Below are positions 49,933-58,999 of a stretch of DNA of 64,000 nt, piece after piece. The notes beneath the pieces are model-generated. The model did no database searches. It saw only the letters and a program-made list of their open reading frames with translations, and had not been told where the DNA came from. Position 1 is the first letter of the stretch. Each line of letters opens with the position of its first letter. Source of the stretch: Trichomonas vaginalis G3 (lineage: Eukaryota; Parabasalia; Trichomonadida; Trichomonadidae); the NCBI RefSeq assembly GCF_026262505.1, contig NC_067205.1:26428556-26492555 (forward strand), given 5' to 3'. Both the position numbers and the translations under genes were made by a program.

Positions 49933-50208
49933 TCCCCATGTAATTTCTGGGGAAAACGATAATTCATTTTTTTTATGGATGAATAGATCGTTTTCCTAGA
50001 AAGGACCTCATATCTCTGGCTAAAAAGAGTGTCAGATCCTAAATAGATTATTGATCTAGTGTACAAATCCAATAAAAAGCCTATTTTTTTGGCTTTTTTG
50101 GTGCTCATTTTTTCGAAGATCTACATGAATATGGGGAAACCATCGGATTTTTTTGGTTAACCCACATCTTCATGTAGTCTGGACTATCTTTCCTCGAAGG
50201 ACCTCTTT
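49933..50208. other. Cluster of four hairpins, possible structured RNA or small palindromic element
   Basis: Four inverted repeats in 275 bp: CCCC/GGGG at 49933-49952; GGAAAACGAT/ATCGTTTTCC at about 49951-49995; AAAAAGCC/GGCTTTTTT at about 50084-50098, followed by T-rich sequence; and a long stem with arms TCTACATGAA/TTCATGTAG plus AACC/GGTT at about 50118-50180. A motif TTTCCT.GAA.GGACCTC occurs twice (near 49991 and 50190). No match to U1, U2, U5 or SRP RNA was convincing. Confidence 0.4.
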
Positions 50209-51233
50209 AGGGTGTAAAAACTCATAAAGTTCTCAAAAGATTCATTCTCGATCTCCATGCTGAAAGAATTTACAATAAAAAAAAGATCTACGCATCAAAC
50301 TACAGGCATAAATGAACTGAACCCCTAAAGCTCAGCTCTTAGTTTATCAAAAACGTCGAAATCCTTCTCATTGCAATCAAATTTTCTCAATAACTCATAA
50401 GAAAAATCGAATTTTGATTAAGCCGATGTTATAGGTATCACAAATACTACAAACTTGAGCAATATCGAAATTGCCAGCAAAAGTTTGAAATTGCATTGCT
50501 CATATTTGTTTTGTAAACTAAAAATCTGCTTATATTATTCATTAATTTTTTATATATTATTCATATACTTTAATAAAAACAATACTATTTCACCTTAAAA
50601 ATGAATTTCATAAGTCAATATTATTTTTTTGAAAATGTATCAATTTTCGATTAAAACAACATGAGAATAAAATTTACGCAAAATTATTTTAAAAAATGGT
50701 TTTAAAAATTTACAATTGATGAAGAATAAGATTGCAAGAAGTTTTGAAGTTTAATTTTAGGCGGAGGTTTTTGTGATATGGAAAAATGTTCGTTGCTCAA
50801 TTATCTCACTATTGGATGGACTTTTATCGAGCGAAATTTTGGCTGTAAAGACAATTCTGATATTGGTAACATGGTGATAAGAACAAATAGTCAGTTTGCA
50901 TGGTTTATGATGAGATAATTTCGATTTAAAAAAAAACATAAAAATTGATTTTAATGAGCAATTATATTTGAATATGCTCTCCTAATTTGAAGGAACTGGT
51001 TAAATCATGAATTGATCATGAATAATTTTTTTCAAAATAACAATTATAATTTCATATTCATTATAAGTTGAAAATATATCATAAAGACTTTATGAATGAT
51101 AAATTCCTAAAAAACAAGTTAGTTTGTTTCTGAAAATAATAATAATAATAACCAATTTAGACCCAATAATTTTTGGCGGGATAATTGAGATGTTACGATT
51201 GAATTAAAAAAAAAGCGGTAATACATTTTTACA
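50209..51233. other. AT-rich intergenic stretch
   Basis: No gene, repeat unit or RNA gene recognised. Confidence 0.6.
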
Positions 51234-51410
51234 ATGATGAAGAGGCTGGCAACCTCTGAGTCAAAGCACTTGTTAATGCAATGATGAAGAGGCTGGCAAC
51301 CTCTGAGTCAAAGCACTTGTTAATGCAATGATGAAGAGGCTGGCAACCTCTAAGTCAAAGCACTTGTTAATGCAATGATGAAGAGGTTGGCAACATCTGA
51401 GTTAAAATAC
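51234..51410. repeat. 47-bp tandem repeat, about 3.8 copies
   Basis: Unit boundaries at 51234, 51281, 51328 and 51375 (each ATGATGAAGAGG...). Every unit contains a short hairpin AGAGG-CTGGCAA-CCTCT. The first three copies are nearly identical; the last is diverged. No coding potential. Confidence 0.92.
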
Positions 51411-51551
51411 TTTTCCCAGTGTGGGAGTAATTTGAAAAAAAAATTTAGTTCATATATTGAAAAAAACAAAAGTAAAAATTAAAGTTTATAGGTTGTGTTT
51501 TGATGAGCTAATTGTTAAGATATTGTAGTTCTAAAGAAAAAATTGAGTTTC

Positions 51552-52187
51552 GAGGAAGTTTCTCGACAGAGGAAACTTTCATATCGAATGTTGCCTCTGT
51601 CGAGATGTATGTGACAGGCAAAGTGCAATCACCTATCAATATTGCACTTTGCCTGTCAAAAGTTCTTCGCATCTCTTGAGGTGTGAGGAAGTTTCTCGAC
51701 AGAGGAAACTTTCATATCGAATGTTGCCTCTGTCGAGATGTATGTGACAGGCAAAGTGCAATCACCTATCAATATTGCACTTTGCCTGTCAAAAGTTCTT
51801 CGCATCTCTTGAGGTGTGAGGAAGTTTCTCGACAGAGGAAACTTTCATATCGAATGTTGCCTCTGTCGAGATGTATGTGACAGGCAAAGTGCAATCACCT
51901 ATCAATATTGCACTTTGCCTGTCAAAAGTTCTTCGCATCTCTTGAGGTGTGAGGAAGTTTCTCGACAGAGGAAACTTTCATATCGAATGTTGCCTCTGTC
52001 GAGATGTATGTGACAGGCAAAGTGCAATCACCTATCAATATTGCACTTTGCCTGTCAAAAGTTCCTCGCATCTCTTGAGGTGTGAGGAAGTTTCTCGACA
52101 GAGGAAACTTTCATATCGAATGTTGCCTCTGTCGAGATGTATGTGACAGGCAAAGTGCAATATTGATAGGTGATTGCACTTTGCCTC
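51552..52187. repeat. 133-bp tandem repeat with two long hairpins per unit, 4.8 copies
   Basis: Units begin at 51552, 51685, 51818, 51951 and 52084, virtually identical. Each unit holds hairpin A, CTCGACAGAGG with CCTCTGTCGAG, and hairpin B, GACAGGCAAAGTGCAAT with ATTGCACTTTGCCTGTC. The unit length is not a multiple of three and repeated short frames fall in shifting phases, so it is non-coding. In the last unit the loop of hairpin B is inverted relative to the other four. Confidence 0.95.
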
Positions 52188-52328
52188 TCCAAACTCTCAA
52201 ATATGCTTCTCACCATACATCAAACGGGCAAATTTCTCCTTAAATTTCTCTTTATTTGAAAGGTTTTCAACAAAGCTATACCTTAAAAATCTGTGCTTGT
52301 TATATCTGATCATTTGTGTGTTAGGGGA

Positions 52329-52790
52329 GGTAAATTTATTCCACTAGAGCAAATTTTTTCCGAAGTTTCTCATTCGATGAGAAACCTCGGAACAACTCTT
52401 CAATAGTGTAATGAATTTGTGGTATTTGTCCTGCAAACAGCGAGAGAACTTGTCTGTAATTCGTTTATGATGAAGTTATCTGGATGTCTCTCAGATGAGG
52501 AAGGAAGTCCAGAAAACTTCACCATAAGTTAATACTTGTGTATTTCTATGACTCTCTTCACGTCAGAGAATGTAAATTTACTCGAATAGGGCAAAGTTCT
52601 GCTCAAGTTTCTCATTTGATGAGAAACCTCGGAAGAACTTTGCCCTAAGGTAATGTATATGTGATTGTTGGCCCGCAGAGAAACAAGGAATCTGTTTGTA
52701 TTTCGTTTATGGTGAAGTTCTCGGATGTTCTCTCAAATTATATGGAAAATCAAGAGAACTTCACCATAATTTGTTGTAGTTGTGATTCTC
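52329..52790. repeat. Two diverged units of about 240 bp, each with two long hairpins
   Basis: The stretches from about 52329 and 52569 align along their length. Both contain AGTTTCTCAT/ATGAGAAAC (52362-52386; 52606-52629). The second unit extends this stem with GGGCAAAGTTCT/AGAACTTTGCCC. Both also carry a second stem of the type TTATGGTGAAGTTCTC/GAGAACTTCACCATAA. Several stem differences look compensatory, which suggests the structure itself has been kept or is regenerated. Confidence 0.85.
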
Positions 52791-52969
52791 TGGCTCTTTG
52801 CCGGCCAGAAAACTAGAAAATAGTTTATAGTGGGAGTATGCTCGATGAATACCTACTCACTAAAAATATACGTTATTTTTTGTTTTCCTATGGGAAAATA
52901 GTTTTGATTTTTATATTATCGTATGCTTTGTTATTGCATGAATTGTCTATTTTCTTAATAAAAACTCAT

Positions 52970-53371
52970 TTTTCCGTGTGATTCTGAATCAATGCATTCC
53001 AAAAAAGCGTTTTCCGCCTTTGAAACGTGAAAACACACATTGCATGAAGAATCAGAGAAGATTTTCTATCTTTCAATTTTTTAGACTTTTTGAAATTTGA
53101 TAATAACTCTAAATTAAGCTGATAAACTCATAGAGCACATAAAATAACACATGTCTATCATATTTGAATTTTCTAAAAATCTCCAAAAAATCGCGTTTTA
53201 AAATTTTCGTAGTTAAAAAGTAAATTTTTCACGATAAAAAACTATAATTGGTTTTTTTTGGAATTCTTCGAGTTAGAAAATCTTCTCTGATTCTTCATGC
53301 AATGTGTGTTTTCACGTTTCAAAGGCGGAAAACGCTTTTTTGGAATGCATTGATTCAGAATCACACGGAAA
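52970..53371. repeat. 400-bp unit with inverted arms of about 97 bp
   Basis: Left arm about 52970-53067 and right arm about 53276-53371 are reverse complements (outer ends TTTTCCGTGTGATTCTGAAT and its mirror), with a 208-bp AT-rich core without genes. It looks like a small non-autonomous inverted-repeat element. No certain target duplication was found at its edges. It ends immediately before the second virus-like element. Confidence 0.85.
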
Positions 53372-53652
53372 AAAGTTAGTATGGTTATCTTGGGTACTGT
53401 GGCACTGCGCGCCTCCGTACACCACTTAGCGGTTTTGACACTTTACGAAACCGGTAACGTATTTTTTACAACACAACCGTAACACCAACTTAACCTTAAA
53501 TATTTACAAAACCATCTGACACATAAACGACTTCACTAATGACTTCACTAATGACTTCACTAACGACTTCACTAACGAATTCACTACCATCCTCACTAAA
53601 TAAAAATAACCTTATTTTATTTTTTTTAAATTTTTTATTTCATTACAAAGAC

Positions 53653-54081
53653 ATGTCCGACTACATTTACTATGACTCTTTCCCAGAACGTTTCCGTGAA
53701 CTATTCAAAACTCAAGTAAAACTGAGAAACATGCATTTTAACAAAGACAGACCCATTGACGATGAAAGAAACCCTGAATATATTACAATCCCTTATGACG
53801 CAAAGTTCATTGCATACATTCCTTATGGTCGCAGAGGAACGAAAACTATTTCAACAAAGAACAAAAATTATTTCTGGAGCGATGAAGAAAATTGCCTTAT
53901 CTACATAATTTTAAATAAAGCTACATATTGTACAAAAGAAGGTTGGACTGGATTTGAGCTCTACATATACGACGACGATGGAAACAGACGTTGTGTATAC
54001 CCATACGATAATATGTACCATTGTTTTCATCAAGCATTAAACGAATACATAGTCAGTAAGGGTCTCATTCCTGTTGAGTAG
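53653..54081 (+). CDS. Orphan protein of the second element, 142 aa
   Basis: Start chosen at the ATG at 53653 (MSDYIYYDSFPERF); upstream the same frame only covers the ACTTCACTAATG repeats. The protein is rich in tyrosine and charged residues, with a globular look (NYFWSDEENCLIYIILNKAT, GFELYIYDDDGNRRCVYPY) and a terminal helix (HCFHQALNEYIVSKGL). No membrane segment or known motif. The frame looks whole. Confidence 0.6.
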   Translation: MSDYIYYDSFPERFRELFKTQVKLRNMHFNKDRPIDDERNPEYITIPYDAKFIAYIPYGRRGTKTISTKNKNYFWSDEENCLIYIILNKATYCTKEGWTGFELYIYDDDGNRRCVYPYDNMYHCFHQALNEYIVSKGLIPVE

Positions 54082-54234
54082 ATATGCTTTATTTTTGTTC
54101 TGTCATTTATATAAAAATAAATGATATCACCACCCTCACACGTATGAAAACATAGCACAAAAATAAATTTAGGTGAAGTGGTGAGATCTCACCTCTTTTT
54201 TCACCTGTTTTTTCACCCTCTTGAATTCATTGCT

Positions 54235-54308
54235 TTATAACTCTCTTCCTTTCTCCAACTCTTCTAACTTCTTCTTAAGTTCAGCAATGTTGTCCTCATG
54301 AAGTTTAA
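54235..54308 (-). pseudogene. Right flank of a small gene split by the Mutator-like insertion
   Basis: Short minus-strand reading with a coiled-coil-like composition (IAELKKKLEELEKG) ending in TAA at 54235-54237. It abuts the left target-duplication copy (54300-54308) of the inserted element. The matching other part lies at 58189-58360. Confidence 0.6.
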
Positions 54309-55125
54309 GAGATATAAAAATTGCTCACATTTGCTCACATTTTGGCACTTTTTTGTACGTTTGTCAAAAAATTGTGAGGAAGATCTCACAAAAATAGTCA
54401 AAATGTGAGCAAATTTTGAGAAGTGCTCACATTTTGACATACGATTATTTTCATACGTTTTTTTGATGAATTCTAATAAAACTTCATTACCACTTTCAGA
54501 ACGAAGCGTAACTTTTCAGCACGTAACGCTCTATCATGTGTAGTGACATATTATTCAAAAAAACTCAGATTGCTTATCTTATAATAACAATTTCATTAGA
54601 AAAAATGCACGATTTCACGCTAAAACTTTGAAGCAATTCTTAAATTCGGATAAAAAATCGATATGTATTACACTTTAAACTTCAAAAAATGGTTCAAAAT
54701 TTAGACTTAGTTTATCTTAACAATATAGCAGATTTTAAGCCGAACAAGTAGGAGTAATAGAAATAGCTCTTGAAAATAATTACAATTAGTAATATGTAAG
54801 TCAAAGTTCGAGTATTCTAATAAATAAACGTTCCGGATTTTCTTTACTACAAGAATCAATACTTAATATATAGAAGCAACAGTAAAAACTTATTAGAGAT
54901 TCAAAAAGAAAGTTGACTAAAGAGAATCTTTTTATATAAGTAATTTTATTTTTTTGAAATACGAGATCGAATAAACATGTATTTTATTTTATTACTATAA
55001 TAATACGTTTTTACATAGTAAGAAAGTTTAGAGACTGAAATGAAATTAAAAATTGAGAAAAAAATAAAGCTTTTCTATAAAAATTCATATTAATATATAG
55101 TATAATGATATTACAATTTATTGAT
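54309..55125 (+). repeat. MULE left terminal inverted repeat
   Basis: Begins GAGATATAAAAATTGCTC and contains several GTGAGCAAAT/GCTCACATTT motifs in direct and inverted order within the first 130 bp, a likely transposase-binding region. It mirrors 57371-58188, with one length difference seen in a homopolymer run. Confidence 0.92.
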
Positions 55126-56810
55126 AGTTGTGTTAGAAAAAAGGTACATTCACTATTTTTGACAAAATTTTAAATTTTCATGGGGTTGTAAATCTTATAA
55201 TAACTAGATGAATAAGGAATAAATCCCAGTATGATGTGCATCATTATATTAAACACTATATGTAAGGCTGGTGATTCTATTAACACTTATGAAGATCTAT
55301 AGTATTTGAGCAGATAAATTTGATAATTTCCAAAACTCTTATATTTCAAAATTAAAGTGTGCGAATGCATTTAAATGAGAGCAAAAAGAGATTGATGCTG
55401 TTAAAACTATGTGTTAATTTGCAATTATTTCGCATCACAAGAACTACCCAGTAAATTCGGCTATCTTTCTTTGCAATTATTCTCCATTATACATATAATA
55501 TAATGGTTAGGGTTTGAAGAAAAGTTACTAGAGAATTATTGACTTTTGAAATAATGCAGAATTTTACTTGAAGAAATCATTAATTTATGAGTTCCAAATT
55601 GCTAAGCATGACGAAGGATCATTAAATTTGCTACAATTAAATACACTTATTGCAGAATTAAGATTTTTGAAATTAAAAGTTTGAAATATTGCCTTTTTGA
55701 ATAAAAATTTAAATTTTATTATATAATCATGATAATATCTTATAGAAATTAAAAGAAAATATTTTAAACCATTCAAATATTTTGAATGTCTTATCAATTT
55801 AAAATATTAAAAGATAGCTTGATTTTATCATCATTAGTTGTTATCAAAGTTTTCTTCTTTTGATGAACAACAGTAAATGATTTGTTAATTACTTGTCTTC
55901 CTTTTTCGCAGCAAAATCGAAAGTTATGATGATAATCTTGCTCTCAATTTTGAAACTCTCTGATTTACAAGTAAGCATTCCTTTGGAAAAGCAGTCCTAT
56001 TCTGTTTTCAAGATATTTTAAAGCCTCAATTTCATACAATGCGCAGATCTATTCGAAATTGCAAGAACTCTCAAGAAAAATGCAGCAGCAAAGAAGATTC
56101 CATAGTTTCTAGCATCAAAAATTTACAACCTTAATACAACAGTTAAAGAGAAGCTCGAAAAGAAAATATTTAACCATAAAGCTGGAAACCATTCGATATC
56201 TACTATTGGATCTAATAAAAAGTTAATTATAACATATTTAACATGCTATTTGTTGACTTTGTTCCATTATATTACCATATATATCTTTTTGAAATCTAAA
56301 ATATTTTTACAATTTTAACCATGTGTTGTTGAAACCATATATCAATCTTAGCTAAAGTATAGTTTATGAGTCTGTCACCATCTAACGTATGAATTTTCAA
56401 AAATGTCAAATATGTTCATTTTTTCTGTAGATTCAGCCATAATTTCACGTGTTATACTATTCAACTATTATTTAATATTTTTATCGATTTAAATATATGA
56501 TGAGATGCTTAGTTCTCCTGGAAATCGATTTTTAATCGCAATTTTAACTTTCCAAAAAAAATTCAAAAATAAAAATCCCTCTCAATTTTCTAAGTTTTAT
56601 AACTCGCCAAATCTCTAGCCAATTTTTTTTGGCCCGTATAAATATTGTTTGGCACTATATAGGGATGCTATTTATCATATTTTCATCCCATTTTACTGTT
56701 ATCGCCTAGTGAATGTACCTTTGTTAGAAAAAATAACAACTAAAATGTCAGTTTTAAAAAATTTAAAAATTATATTAAAACAATAGTCATTGAGGATGGT
56801 TAATTGCAAA

Positions 56811-56999
56811 AACTCAAGAAACTATCATTATCTCTCTTTGCTTAACACATCTACAACTGGAAACATCATTCCAAATGAAGTTCCTCAGTCTCGTCAAAAT
56901 TTCTCTCTCATCTACAACAAGCTTAACTCAAAACTCAAGAAACTATCATTATCTCTCTTTGCTTAACACATCTACAACTGGAAACATCATTCCAAATGT
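56811..56999. repeat. Direct duplication of about 68 bp in the MULE core
   Basis: The stretch starting AACTCAAGAAACTATCATTA occurs at 56811-56878 and again at 56932-56999, an offset of 121 bp. The copies look identical, with unrelated sequence between and after. Confidence 0.85.
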
Positions 57000-57370
57000 T
57001 GCATTCAAGAATCCTATTATTATTCTTTCTTTCAATCTTTTATATTTACTCTTTAAATTCTAATATAATATAAATTCTTCATTTCCTTTGTTTAAACTTT
57101 TTTCATTTTAATACCATTTTATCAGATAGTAATTTTTGTTTTTCTCTGACCAAAAATCTTCTCAATTTAACTCCACCTTCACAAAAATTCATTGAGTTCT
57201 CTCAAAATTCTTGTATTTTTGGTATACTTAAAGTATCATCTTCAAATATTTTTTTGGAGAAAATTGACTTTGCATAATATCGTAATACTTTTTAAGGCAG
57301 ATAGATTTACCGTAAGTTGAAGAACTTTTAATTTGAACAGAAATTATTCAACAAATATTCTTTTTATTTG

Positions 57371-58188
57371 ATCAATAAATTGTAATATCATTATACTATA
57401 TATTAATATGAATTTTTATAGAAAAGCTTTATTTTTTTCTCAATTTTTAATTTCATTTCAGTCTCTAAACTTTCTTACTATGTAAAAACGTATTATTATA
57501 GTAATAAAATAAAATACATGTTTATTCGATCTCGTATTTCAAAAAAATAAAATTACTTATATAAAAAGATTCTCTTTAGTCAACTTTCTTTTTGAATCTC
57601 TAATAAGTTTTTACTGTTGCTTCTATATATTAAGTATTGATTCTTGTAGTAAAGAAAATCCGGAACGTTTATTTATTAGAATACTCGAACTTTGACTTAC
57701 ATATTACTAATTGTAATTATTTTCAAGAGCTATTTCTATTACTCCTACTTGTTCGGCTTAAAATCTGCTATATTGTTAAGATAAACTAAGTCTAAATTTT
57801 GAACCATTTTTTGAAGTTTAAAGTGTAATACATATCGATTTTTTATCCGAATTTAAGAATTGCTTCAAAGTTTTAGCGTGAAATCGTGCATTTTTTCTAA
57901 TGAAATTGTTATTATAAGATAAGCAATCTGAGTTTTTTTGAATAATATGTCACTACACATGATAGAGCGTTACGTGCTGAAAAGTTACGCTTCGTTCTGA
58001 AAGTGGTAATGAAGTTTTATTAGAATTCATCAAAAAAACGTATGAAAATAATCGTATGTCAAAATGTGAGCACTTCTCAAAATTTGCTCACATTTTGACT
58101 ATTTTTGTGAGATCTTCCTCACAATTTTTTGACAAACGTACAAAAAAAGTGCCAAAATGTGAGCAAATGTGAGCAATTTTTATATCTC
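57371..58188 (-). repeat. MULE right terminal inverted repeat
   Basis: Reverse complement of 54309-55125, ending in CTC at 58188 directly before the target-duplication copy GAAGTTTAA. Confidence 0.92.
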
Positions 58189-58360
58189 GAAGTTTAATCT
58201 TTCTCAAAATTCCTTCTTTATCTAATGGTTGCTTTATCTTTCTAAACTGAACTCTACCATCCTTCATAGTATGAATGTAAAAACCTTCTGGAATAATTCC
58301 TGATTTAATGTATTCTACCAAAAACTTTTGTTTCATTGCTTCAGTGACTTTAGTCGTCAT
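58189..58360 (-). pseudogene. Small conserved element gene (HTMKDGRVQFRK family), split by the MULE
   Basis: From the ATG at 58360 the product starts MTTKVTEAMKQKFLVEYIKS and contains FYIHTMKDGRVQFRKIKQPL, clearly homologous to the 61-aa protein at 11384-11569 of the first element. The Mutator-like element interrupts it at its far end. Basic and small; nucleic-acid binding is a guess. Confidence 0.8.
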
Positions 58361-58999
58361 TTTACTCTAAGGGAAGCTAGCACAGCGATAATGGATTTCA
58401 TGATTTTTTAGTATTTCATGCAATCTTAACAGATAGCCTTACAAGTACTTCCAGTGTCCCTAGCTGTCCCTCCTTTTTATATAACTCCATGACATTTATA
58501 ATCTCGCGAACTTAACAGGTAGCATAACAGATTAAAATCAGATGAGGTTTTGAACCAAATTTCTAAGCAACGTTGTCAAGGATTTTGAGGAACTAGGGAC
58601 AGAGTGTGGCAAAGTCCAAGATTTAATTTATCTTCATCTGTTTCATCAGCTATCTCATCTAATATGCCAATATTTTATTCATAATCGTGGCAAACTCACT
58701 AACTTTCATTATGTTCATCTGCATGCTTCATCTGATAGAAAGTATGACTTTCATTAACTCTGTGAGATAATGAAAACTACTAGGACAGAGACCATGGCAA
58801 AGTTTCATGACTTTCATTATTTCCAGAACTTAATGAAAACTACTAGGGACAGAGACCATGGCAAAGTTTATGATTTCATTATTTCCAGAACTTAATGAAA
58901 ACTACTAGGGAACAGAGACCATGGCAAAGTTCATGATTAATTTATTCTCTCACATAACAACAAACACAACTCCAACACTAACGACAAAAATAAATGTCC
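58361..58999. repeat. Non-coding stretch with about 62-bp tandem repeats
   Basis: Three units starting near 58770, 58833 and 58895 share ATGAAAACTACTAGGGACAG and ACCATGGCAAAGTT; a more diverged relative (AACTAGGGACAGAGTGTGGC) lies near 58590. No gene seen. It lies at the 3' side of the helicase region. Confidence 0.8.

Larger units (their letters stand above)
54309..58188. mobile_element. Non-autonomous Mutator-like element (MULE), 3,880 bp
   Basis: Bounded by a perfect 9-bp direct duplication GAAGTTTAA (54300-54308 and 58189-58197), the size typical of Mutator-like transposons. Terminal inverted repeats are 817 and 818 bp and nearly identical. The 2.2-kb core (55126-57370) holds no transposase or other credible gene, so the copy would depend on enzymes from elsewhere. 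MULE families are known in Trichomonas vaginalis. It sits inside a small gene of the second virus-like element, so it inserted later than that element. The near-identical arms and perfect target copy indicate a recent event. Confidence 0.9.

Noticed and set aside
49981-50050. Slight resemblance to U2 snRNA (TGGCTAA...AGTGT)
   Set aside because: The invariant branch-site pairing sequence GTAGTA is absent, so it is not U2.
51683-52146. Three identical 65-residue frames in the 133-bp array
   Set aside because: They are shadows of a non-coding satellite whose unit is not a multiple of three; each simply restarts in the next unit.
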